A stretch of 64,000 nt of DNA from CAWFGW01 sp963815495 (GTDB lineage: Bacteria; Bacteroidota; Bacteroidia; Cytophagales; JAAEPT01): positions 138,316 through 202,315 of the forward strand of contig CAWFGW010000011.1 in the NCBI GenBank assembly GCA_963815495.1, written 5' to 3'. Below are positions 45,551 to 52,789 of the stretch, one piece after another. The notes under the pieces were generated by a model, which did not search any database, was not told where the DNA came from, and worked only from the letters and a program-made list of their open reading frames with translations. The position numbers were made by a program, and so were the translations under genes. The number at the start of each line of letters is the position of its first letter. The stretch's first letter is position 1.

Positions 45551-46114
45551 ATGGCTACAACATCAGATATACGCAATGGTCTAACAATTGAATATAACAA
45601 TGGATTGTATACCATTGTTGAATTTCAACATGTGAAGCCAGGGAAAGGACCTGCTTTTGTTAGAACAAAATTGAAAAATGTTGTTACGGGAAAAGTATTG
45701 GATAATACATTTTCTGCTGGACACAAAATAGATATTGTTCGCATTGAAACACGCGAACAACAATTTCTATATAAAGATGATTTAGGTTATCACTTTATGG
45801 ATAACGAAACCTTTGAGCAAATCACTTTACAAGAAGAAATGGTTACTGGTCATCAGTTTTTGAAAGAAGGCAACCCGGTTACTATACAGTTTCATGCAGA
45901 ATTAGAACAACCCTTAACGTGTGTGTTACCAACTAATGTTATATTACAAGTAACTTATACGGAACCAGGTGTTAAAGGCGACACCGCAACAAATGCATCA
46001 AAGCGAGCAACATTAGAAACGGGTGCAGAAATATTTGTACCCCTATTCATCGAAACGGATGAAGTCATCAAAATAAATACAACCGATGGCTCTTATGTTG
46101 AGCGCGTAAAATAA
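45551..46114 (+). CDS. efp: Translation elongation factor P
   Basis: A 187-residue EF-P that relieves ribosome stalling at polyproline. The KOW-like N-terminal domain carries the modification loop VKPGKGPAFVRTKL with Lys32 at the tip. Two OB domains follow, ending DGSYVERVK. Lys at the tip suggests a lysine-type modification or an unmodified form, not the arginine rhamnosylation of EarP organisms; no modification gene is in the window. It sits between fabH and accB, an arrangement common in Bacteroidota. Confidence 0.96.
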   Translation: MATTSDIRNGLTIEYNNGLYTIVEFQHVKPGKGPAFVRTKLKNVVTGKVLDNTFSAGHKIDIVRIETREQQFLYKDDLGYHFMDNETFEQITLQEEMVTGHQFLKEGNPVTIQFHAELEQPLTCVLPTNVILQVTYTEPGVKGDTATNASKRATLETGAEIFVPLFIETDEVIKINTTDGSYVERVK

Positions 46115-46135
46115 TTATCATTAAACTTGGATACA

Positions 46136-46624
46136 ATGAAGGTTAAAGAAATTATAGAACTGATAGATTTCATTTCTAAGAAAAAACTGGAAGAAGTTAA
46201 AGTTGAAACAGCAGAAATCAAACTTTCAGTAAAAAAAACTGGTGGTTCAAGAGTTATTGAACAACAAGTTTATACGAATGGACCAATGACAGCAGCTGCA
46301 CCACAAGTGAGTGCACCTGAACCACCTAAACCAACCTCTGACGCTTCGACACCGAAAGAAACATCTGCTGCGCCAGCAAACAACTACATTACGATTAAGT
46401 CACCAATGATTGGTACTTTTTATCGTACCCCAGATCCTGAGTCGCCAGTTTTTGCAAATGTGGGTGATACTATTTCTGTAGGTCAAACTATTTGTATCAT
46501 TGAGGCAATGAAATTGTTCAATGAAATTGAAGCAGATGTTTCAGGAAAAGTGGTTGAAGTTTTAGTAGAAAATGCTACTCCTGTAGAGTTTGATCAACCT
46601 CTATTTGTTATCGACCCATCTTAA
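46136..46624 (+). CDS. accB: Biotin carboxyl carrier protein of acetyl-CoA carboxylase
   Basis: A 162-residue BCCP. The N-terminal helix (MKVKEIIELIDFIS) is followed by an Ala/Pro/Thr-rich linker (about 45-85) and a biotinyl domain with Lys126 in IEAMKLFNE. It carries biotin between AccC and the carboxyltransferase in malonyl-CoA synthesis. The ATG at 46136 is preferred to a TTG 9 bp upstream. accC follows after 29 bp. Confidence 0.95.
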   Translation: MKVKEIIELIDFISKKKLEEVKVETAEIKLSVKKTGGSRVIEQQVYTNGPMTAAAPQVSAPEPPKPTSDASTPKETSAAPANNYITIKSPMIGTFYRTPDPESPVFANVGDTISVGQTICIIEAMKLFNEIEADVSGKVVEVLVENATPVEFDQPLFVIDPS

Positions 46625-46653
46625 TTTCAGTTGATCAATCAAACTAGATTTCG

Positions 46654-48000
46654 ATGTTTAAAAAAATATTAATTGCCAACCGAGGAGAAATTGCGATGCG
46701 AGTTATCCGAGCTTGTAAAGAGCTGGATATCAAAACTGTTGCTGTGTACTCCACTGCTGACAAAGAGAGTTTACACGTACGTTTCGCTGATGAAGCTGTA
46801 TGCATAGGACCTCCTGTCAGTAAAGAATCTTACCTGAATATACCTAACATTATTGCTGCAGCAGAAATCACAAATGCGGATGCGATACACCCAGGGTATG
46901 GTTTCCTTTCTGAAAATGCTGAGTTTTCAAGAGTATGCCAAGACTATAACATTAAGTTTATTGGTGCTTCTCCTGAAATGATTAACTCTATGGGTGACAA
47001 AGCTACGGCTAAAGCTACCATGAAGAAAGCAGGCGTGCCTACCATTCCAGGTTCAGACGGATTGATACACACCATTGTTGCCGCCAAAGAATTGGCTGCA
47101 AAAATGAAATACCCCGTCATCTTAAAAGCTACCGCTGGTGGTGGTGGTCGTGGTATGCGAATCATTCGAAAAGAGAGCGAAATGGAATCGCTATGGAAAT
47201 CATGTAAACAAGAAGCTGAGGCCGCTTTCGGTAACGGTGATTTGTACATGGAAAAGTACATAGAGGAGCCACGACACATTGAAATTCAATTAATTGGAGA
47301 TAAGTTCGGTAATGTTAGTCACTTCTCTGAACGGGATTGCAGTATCCAACGAAGACACCAAAAATTAGTCGAAGAAACCCCTTCTCCTTTCGTGAATGAG
47401 AAATTAAGAAAGCGAATGGGTGAAGCTGCTAAAAAGGGAGCTAAGGCTATTAAATATGAAGGTGCTGGTACGATCGAATTTTTGGTAGACAAACACGGTG
47501 ATTTCTACTTTATGGAAATGAACACCCGAATTCAAGTGGAACACCCGATTACTGAAGAAGTAACTGATGTTGACTTGATTAAAGCTCAAATTAGAGTTGC
47601 TGCTGGTGAGAAGATAGACGGTAAAGACCATTTCCCAAAGCGTCATTCTATCGAGTGTCGAATTAACGCAGAAGATTGCGCAAATGGATTTAGACCTTCA
47701 CCAGGAAAAGTAGGAAGTCTTCACTTACCAGGTGGACAAGGTATCCGAGTAGATACTCACGTGTACAGTGGTTACACTATTCCACCTAATTACGACTCCA
47801 TGATTGCAAAGTTAATCGTTCGTGCTCCTTCAAGAGAAGAGGCGATTATTCGAATGAGACGAGCGCTACAAGAGTTTATGATTGAGGGTGTTAAAACGAC
47901 AATACCTTTTCATATCAAATTGATGAATGACGAGAAATTTAAATCTGGTGTATTCACCACCGCATTCATGGACACGTTTGATATGTCTGGCTTAAAATAA
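46654..48000 (+). CDS. accC: Biotin carboxylase of acetyl-CoA carboxylase
   Basis: A 448-residue ATP-grasp enzyme that carboxylates biotin on AccB using ATP and bicarbonate. N-terminal domain FKKILIANRGEIAMRVIRA; the ATP-binding glycine loop is AGGGGRGMR near residue 165; the active-site segment is FMEMNTRIQVEHPITEEVT with Glu and Arg. The C-terminal domain includes HSIECRINAED. Bicarbonate is its substrate, a possible metabolic link to the sbtA operon (inference). A strong hairpin terminator follows the stop. Confidence 0.96.
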   Translation: MFKKILIANRGEIAMRVIRACKELDIKTVAVYSTADKESLHVRFADEAVCIGPPVSKESYLNIPNIIAAAEITNADAIHPGYGFLSENAEFSRVCQDYNIKFIGASPEMINSMGDKATAKATMKKAGVPTIPGSDGLIHTIVAAKELAAKMKYPVILKATAGGGGRGMRIIRKESEMESLWKSCKQEAEAAFGNGDLYMEKYIEEPRHIEIQLIGDKFGNVSHFSERDCSIQRRHQKLVEETPSPFVNEKLRKRMGEAAKKGAKAIKYEGAGTIEFLVDKHGDFYFMEMNTRIQVEHPITEEVTDVDLIKAQIRVAAGEKIDGKDHFPKRHSIECRINAEDCANGFRPSPGKVGSLHLPGGQGIRVDTHVYSGYTIPPNYDSMIAKLIVRAPSREEAIIRMRRALQEFMIEGVKTTIPFHIKLMNDEKFKSGVFTTAFMDTFDMSGLK

Positions 48001-48008
48001 ACCTTATG

Positions 48009-48047
48009 AAAAGCTGAATCTTAACCGATTCAGCTTTTTTCTTTTTT
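48009..48047 (+). terminator. Intrinsic terminator of accC
   Basis: Arms 48009-48020 and 48027-48038 form a perfect 12-bp stem with a 6-nt loop, followed by T-runs to 48047. Its right arm is shared with the duplicated DUF3109 fragment, whose stop codon lies at 48030-48032. A decayed version with only a 5-bp stem occurs at 49582-49601. Confidence 0.88.
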
Positions 48048-48165
48048 TACCAACTCCTCCAATTTTTCGTACCATTCTTTTCCGTACTTGTTAATTAAAG
48101 GATCTTTTAAAAATTTGTAAACAGGCACTTTTAATCGTTCGCCAAATGTGCAGGCATCAGCACAA
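48030..48165 (-). pseudogene. 3' fragment of a DUF3109 gene (partial direct duplicate)
   Basis: These 136 bp align without gaps to 49598-49733, the last 45 codons of the intact DUF3109 gene, with 10 mismatches (126 of 136 identical). The frame stays open and ends at the same TGA, but there is no start: upstream of 48165 similarity stops and an in-frame TAA follows at 48180-48182. Eight of the ten mismatches fall at third codon positions; only two residues differ. It is a remnant, but one whose sequence diverged while under protein-level constraint. Confidence 0.9.
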
Positions 48166-48460
48166 CTCGCGAAAGTCTTTTAGACTTGTGATAAAAGTAC
48201 CCTCCACATGTTACAGAAAATGAGTTTTGTTTAATAATATCCAAAATTCTGACTCGCCTAAGTTGTTCGTTTTGAAAGTGAACTTCAGATAATACCATTT
48301 TAAAGCCAGAATATAGAAAATAATGCCTATAATAATATTGCAAACAGTTACATTACCATAAGATTATCAGGTTGTTATAGCTGTAAATACTTTATCTAAA
48401 AGTTGTTTTATTAAAATTCATGCTTTTCTTACATCCAACAAGCTTAACCTAAACCAGCTT
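48166..48460. other. Gap without recognisable gene between the DUF3109 fragment and a secreted orphan
   Basis: About 300 bp of AT-rich sequence. A small hairpin (AAGTCT/AGACTT) lies near 48173-48188. A 70-codon minus-strand open frame (48131-48343) crosses into the fragment in a different frame and looks like chance or remnant coding. No promoter matches are convincing. No insertion-sequence ends are seen. Confidence 0.5.
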
Positions 48461-49210
48461 ATGAAAAATACTTCACTACAAAACGCTCGAAAAAGAGTAA
48501 GAAACCTTTTTGTTCTTTCTAGTTTATTCCTTCTACTTTTTACTTCTTCCTTCGCTCAGGACACATTATACTACCAAAACTTTAACCGTGAAGCAGGCAC
48601 TATAGGGTGCCCCGCAGAAATTGATTTTGAACCTTACATACATTTTTATGAAAACCCTAATTACTATGATAATATAAGTTGTTCGGATACTGCTCTCACC
48701 GTTTTAAGAGAAGTATCCTATGCCGATTTATTTTTTAGTGTATCTATAGAGTCCTCAAAAATTAATTTTGGAGACATTATTAAATTCAGTTTTGATATCA
48801 CTTCTTTAGAAGAAAATGGTGCAGGAATAAGTTCGGCATTTGATGGATACAACTATTCTGTGGACGGTAGGGGTAACTTCACCTATGAATTCCCTGAAAA
48901 ATACAGAGACAGTATAATTTCATACGCACAAATAAGTGATGAACTAGAGATTTCGTTAGAAAATAGCTTTAGTACCCTCCCTAATTATTTTAAAATGATG
49001 TTTTCGATGAATGGTAGTTTTATACTTGATAATTTTTTAATAACAACCGATGTAATTACAGGTATTAGTAAAATCAAAAATGAAAATAGTAAAATTTTGT
49101 TCTATTACACCTTAGAAGGAAGAGTAGTTGAGGAGCCCGAACAAGGTCAGTTTGTAATTGCAATGCATGAAAATGGCGAGCGCAGAAAACTAATTTTTAA
49201 CAACAAATAA
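48461..49210 (+). CDS. Secreted protein of unknown function
   Basis: A 249-residue exported protein. Signal peptide about 1-33 (hydrophobic core LFVLSSLFLLLFTSSFAQ, cleavage after SFAQ). The mature part is strand-rich, rich in Tyr, Phe and Ser, with Cys residues at G-C-P-A and I-S-C-S. The C-terminus (ILFYYTLEGRVVEEPEQGQF) resembles the x-Y-x-L-x-G-x-V-x-x-P-x-x-G pattern of some short T9SS-type C-terminal regions, so T9SS export is possible. I do not recognise the family. It lies between two copies of the DUF3109 3' end, suggesting later insertion, and is 10 bp upstream of another secreted orphan. Confidence 0.7.
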   Translation: MKNTSLQNARKRVRNLFVLSSLFLLLFTSSFAQDTLYYQNFNREAGTIGCPAEIDFEPYIHFYENPNYYDNISCSDTALTVLREVSYADLFFSVSIESSKINFGDIIKFSFDITSLEENGAGISSAFDGYNYSVDGRGNFTYEFPEKYRDSIISYAQISDELEISLENSFSTLPNYFKMMFSMNGSFILDNFLITTDVITGISKIKNENSKILFYYTLEGRVVEEPEQGQFVIAMHENGERRKLIFNNK

Positions 49211-49220
49211 TCAGCATTTT

Positions 49221-49535
49221 ATGAGACAATTAGCTAGTTGTTTTCTGTGTTTATTATTCACAGTTAATATCACTATATCACAGGCGCAAGAAAGCAGTAC
49301 GTTTGGAAATTTTTACACGCCAAAAGGCAAGCTAAAGATTTTAGTCGTTTGTGTGAGTAGAATGGGGGAAATTACCATTTTACAAGATTTCCCCGCAGAA
49401 TTTGAATACGTAATTAATACCTTCGAGATGAATCACGAAAATGAATACATCAAAATGGAATTTATAGGTGATAGCAAACTAAATAATGAAAAACTAAAAG
49501 TTGGTTTTGTAGACACAAAACACCTTAGTAAATAA
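49221..49535 (+). CDS. Short secreted protein, possibly a truncated N-terminal piece
   Basis: A 104-residue exported protein with signal peptide about 1-22 (MRQLASCFLCLLFTVNITIS). The start of the mature part, FYTPKGKLKILVVCV, resembles the beginning of longer secreted Bacteroidota proteins (I recall F-(Y/F)-T-P-K-G-x-L-(K/R)-x-L-V-V in predicted secreted proteases and similar), after which the sequence ends early at residue 104. It may be a truncated gene or a genuinely small protein. It stops 46 bp before the second copy of the duplicated terminator. Confidence 0.6.
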   Translation: MRQLASCFLCLLFTVNITISQAQESSTFGNFYTPKGKLKILVVCVSRMGEITILQDFPAEFEYVINTFEMNHENEYIKMEFIGDSKLNNEKLKVGFVDTKHLSK

Positions 49536-49597
49536 ACAATGTGGATGGAGTTAAAGCTCCAACTTGCATTAGAAACAGACTCTGAACAATCTTAAAT

Positions 49598-50167
49598 TCA
49601 GCTTTTTTCTTTTTTTACCAACTCCTCCAATTTTTCGTACCATTCTTTTCCGTACTTGTTAATCAAAGGATCTTTTAAAAATTGGTAAACAGGCACTTTT
49701 AAACGTTCACCGAAAGTACATGCATCGGAACAAATTTCCCATCGGTCGTAATTCAAGGCCTCTCCGTTTTTCAATTTAGAAATCCGTATTGGATACATCG
49801 AGCAACTCTGTGGTTTCTTAAAATCTATTTCCCCGTCATTGTACGCTTTTTCAATTGCACACTGTAAAATACCATTATCTGCATACACCGCATAGGCACA
49901 TTCCCGATCATTAATTGTTGGCGTTGAGTAATCATCCTCCCAATCCATGATGTACTTGCCTTGACGCTCTACTTCAGCAATCCCTTCCTGCGACATGTAA
50001 GGTTTTACTTTAGCATATACCTTCTCGAGCTGAACCAATTCATCATCTTCCAGGGGAGCACCTAAATCACCCTCCACACAGCAGGCACCTTTGCATTTGT
50101 TTAAATCACATACAAACTGCTCGTTAATTACATCTGCAGTTACGATAACATTGTCTATCTCTATCAT
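49598..50167 (-). CDS. DUF3109 family cysteine-rich protein
   Basis: A 189-residue soluble protein of the DUF3109 family, common in Bacteroidota. The Cys pattern suggests a metal or Fe-S site: CDLNKCKGACC near residues 20-30, ECAYAVY, LQCAIEKA, SCSMYPIR and ICSDACTFG. Distantly related to YkgJ-type CxxCxxxxC proteins. Function unknown. Its last 45 codons are duplicated at 48030-48165, directly after accC. Confidence 0.88.
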   Translation of the reverse strand: MIEIDNVIVTADVINEQFVCDLNKCKGACCVEGDLGAPLEDDELVQLEKVYAKVKPYMSQEGIAEVERQGKYIMDWEDDYSTPTINDRECAYAVYADNGILQCAIEKAYNDGEIDFKKPQSCSMYPIRISKLKNGEALNYDRWEICSDACTFGERLKVPVYQFLKDPLINKYGKEWYEKLEELVKKEKS

Positions 50168-50492
50168 GGGGAAAAGTTTTAACCCTACAAATATCTGATT
50201 TTAAGTTTAGAGTTTATACACTGTTAAGAAACTTACTGAAAATGAAAATAAAGATTTTATTATTATCAGTAAGTTATTTTATATGTAATATTCTAGATCA
50301 CAATTAATATTTCAACGAAGAAAAGATTGAACACAATAAAAGGGGATGCCTTTTTTTGTGAAAAAAGACATGAATTTTTTCAGCTCCAAAACCAACGGCT
50401 ATTATTAACGATTATTTAACAAATTTATTTTTGGATAAGCATAAAAATTCTGCCAAGTTTGGACTTTATTAACCTTTTAACTTTTACAAACT
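50168..50492. other. Intergenic region with an orphan signal-peptide-like mini-ORF and a promoter-like element
   Basis: 325 bp without a real gene. At 50242-50307 a 21-codon frame encodes MKIKILLLSVSYFICNILD, resembling a signal peptide cut off early; it may be a relic of a secreted protein gene. At 50426-50433 TATTTTTG matches the TAnnTTTG -7 element, 59 bp upstream of the next gene's ATG. Otherwise nothing is seen. Confidence 0.45.
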
Positions 50493-52664
50493 ATGTTAAA
50501 CTTTACAAAACTATTAACAACTCTTTGCTTATGTGTGACTTTTCTCACCAAAGCTCAAATGACAAACATTGCACTCTTTCCTAAAAAAGTGAGTGTAAGT
50601 ACCAGCAGTACAACTGCTACAACAATGGGAGGTGCCCTTAATAGCACGACCCCTTACGATGGAGGAAATGCTGTTTTTGATGAAAACGGAAATTTACTAT
50701 TTGCCATCCGGGGCGTTGATGTTTATAACGGATCTGGTAATTATGTAGGTAACCTACCGTTGTACACCTTTTCTGGTAATGCTTACAACCTTATTGATAA
50801 TGACATTGTAATAGTACCACTGCCAAATACCTGTAGACAATATAAAGTAATTTACATTCTCTACAGCCTTTTTGGTACAGCCTTATTTGATGTTAATATA
50901 GATGCTGCAAATGGAGTTACAGTTCTAACCAACCCATCAAACTATACCCCTATTCGCGAAGCATCTGGTTCAGGTTCACGATTAGCTGTGTCTAAAGCGG
51001 TGAATGGCATTCGTTCAATTTACTTGCGCACCAAAGCACCAGCGGAAATTAGACGCTATTTACTAGCAGCAAATGGAACTATTTCATATGATGGAATTAT
51101 CATTTCAGACCCTTCGCTTAGTATTGGTGAATCAGACGTAACCGAAATGGATTTATCACCCAATGGTAAGTTTCTTTATTGGGCAGTTGGTAATATGTTG
51201 TATACTAAAGATGTAACTAACTCCAATCCAATTCTTCCTAAACAAGTTAGTAACCTAACTATCTATGGTGTTGAACTATATAATGGATATTACTATTTAG
51301 CTACATCGCAAGGGCTTAAAAAGTTACTACTAAACACATCAGACGGCAGTGCTGGCAATATTCAACCCGTTAACACTGTAACAGGTTTAATAGACTCAGA
51401 CTTAGAAGTAGGCAAAAACGGACGACTCTATGGCGTGACATATGGAAAACTATTTTCTATAAACACAAGTGATATTCTACAAACGACAAACATTTCTGTT
51501 TACAGTACTGGTTCGTATTATAATTTTTCTGTGGGTCTTAATAAACAAATCGATGGAGAAGACTACACCAACTTCAATGGTACACCTGTTCTCGTTATGA
51601 ACAATGTAAAGGTGAATGGAATAGATGCGATGAACAGTAGCAACCCCAACAATATAATAACAGCGTACAACTGTAACGATATCAATCTAACATTGAATAC
51701 CCTCGGTACTTCTGCTTATATAATCCTTATTCATAATCATACAGATGCAAATGGTAACTTTACCCCCTACAATAGTACGTTAGAATATTCTTCAGAAGTT
51801 ATCCAAGGAAATGTGCCACATAGTCAAGATTTGAAAACTTTGCCTGGTACTGCTGGGAACTACCTACAAACACATAACGGGTATTTCAGAGTTATTGAAA
51901 TTTTATTTAACGCATGCGATTGGACCAGTAAGGAAATCTTTTTACACATTCCTTTCAATCCTAGCCCTGCTCTTGTAAACGTAACTCTCAACCAACCAAG
52001 CGGAACCCCCGTACCTATGAAACAAACTCTTCCGGGGCAATCTATGGGTATTTATTCTGGCTCCTACAACATCAGCCAAAGTCTGGGAGACATTGAATTT
52101 CATACAGTAAAAATTGATGAGATAAACCCAAGTACTGGTCTTACTACTAATATAGTATTGCCTGAACTTAACACCACCCTTAACAATCCAATAAATACGT
52201 TAACTGCACTACCATTTAACGGGTTAAATATCCCAGCAAACACAAATCTTAATTGGAACGGTGGTACTGGATATTTTGCCGGTCCGGGACAATTTAAGTC
52301 TTACAGAGTAACTGTTGGCGTAGGAAATGTATGTGATAAATCAACAACTTGGTCTTACATTACGCCAAATAACTACGCGAGAATTGCCAACTCAGAGTAT
52401 GAGGAAAATATTAATGATGGGGCTTATCCTAACCCTTTCCAAGACCAAACCACAATTAGTTTAGCTTTACAAGATTATGAAACAGTAGACAACTTTGAGT
52501 TATATGATAGTAGGGGTACGCTGGTAAATAGTGACTACATTCTATCATCAGACAATAATTCAGCAATCGTTGCTTTAGCAGGTGAAAAACTTGAAAAAGG
52601 TATATATGTATATCACTGTACTACCAATCAGGGTGTGATCTCAGGAAAAATAATGAAACAATAA
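50493..52664 (+). CDS. Secreted beta-propeller-like protein with T9SS type A sorting domain
   Basis: A 723-residue exported protein. Signal peptide about 1-21 (FTKLLTTLCLCVTFLTKAQ). The N-terminal half has propeller-like repeats (for example DVTEMDLSPNGKFLYWAVGN and YNGYYYLATSQGLKKL; DSDLEVGKNGRLYGVTYGKLF). The second half is strand-rich with Cys pairs. The last ~80 residues are a T9SS type A domain: GAYPNPFQDQTTISLAL, FELYDSRGTLV, KLEKGIYVYHC. Likely surface or extracellular; no enzymatic motif seen. It has its own hairpin terminator and is followed by a T9SS type B gene. Confidence 0.85.
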   Translation: MLNFTKLLTTLCLCVTFLTKAQMTNIALFPKKVSVSTSSTTATTMGGALNSTTPYDGGNAVFDENGNLLFAIRGVDVYNGSGNYVGNLPLYTFSGNAYNLIDNDIVIVPLPNTCRQYKVIYILYSLFGTALFDVNIDAANGVTVLTNPSNYTPIREASGSGSRLAVSKAVNGIRSIYLRTKAPAEIRRYLLAANGTISYDGIIISDPSLSIGESDVTEMDLSPNGKFLYWAVGNMLYTKDVTNSNPILPKQVSNLTIYGVELYNGYYYLATSQGLKKLLLNTSDGSAGNIQPVNTVTGLIDSDLEVGKNGRLYGVTYGKLFSINTSDILQTTNISVYSTGSYYNFSVGLNKQIDGEDYTNFNGTPVLVMNNVKVNGIDAMNSSNPNNIITAYNCNDINLTLNTLGTSAYIILIHNHTDANGNFTPYNSTLEYSSEVIQGNVPHSQDLKTLPGTAGNYLQTHNGYFRVIEILFNACDWTSKEIFLHIPFNPSPALVNVTLNQPSGTPVPMKQTLPGQSMGIYSGSYNISQSLGDIEFHTVKIDEINPSTGLTTNIVLPELNTTLNNPINTLTALPFNGLNIPANTNLNWNGGTGYFAGPGQFKSYRVTVGVGNVCDKSTTWSYITPNNYARIANSEYEENINDGAYPNPFQDQTTISLALQDYETVDNFELYDSRGTLVNSDYILSSDNNSAIVALAGEKLEKGIYVYHCTTNQGVISGKIMKQ

Positions 52665-52674
52665 GTTTTATAAT

Positions 52675-52712
52675 TAGTCTTTCCCCGAATTTATAAATAC
52701 GGGGAAAGACTA
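52675..52712 (+). terminator. Intrinsic terminator after the T9SS type A gene
   Basis: A perfect 13-bp stem (52675-52687 with 52700-52712) containing TTTCCCCG/CGGGGAAA and a 12-nt AT loop. The trailing T content is weak, but the stem is strong and lies 11 bp after the stop codon. Confidence 0.75.
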
Positions 52713-52753
52713 TACTAATTTTAACTCCATCATCGTTGTAAAAAAAAATAGAT

Positions 52754-52761
52754 TATTTTTG
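52754..52761 (+). promoter_or_regulatory. Candidate -7 promoter element of the CHU_C-type protein gene
   Basis: TATTTTTG matches TAnnTTTG and lies 28 bp upstream of the ATG; a TTG at 52736-52738 could be part of a -33 element but spacing is short. Confidence 0.35.
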
Positions 52762-52789
52762 CACTATTGCAACCACGGTTTTTACAACT

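Noticed and set aside
48131..48343. 70-codon minus-strand frame starting MQYYYRHYFLYSG
   Set aside because: It runs into the duplicated DUF3109 segment in a different frame and has no recognisable motif, so it is probably chance. Kept only as part of the gap description.
48014..49733. Insertion sequence or integron explanation for the direct repeat
   Set aside because: No transposase, integrase, terminal inverted repeats or attC-like hairpins are seen; the repeat is part of a neighbouring gene, which points to homologous recombination.
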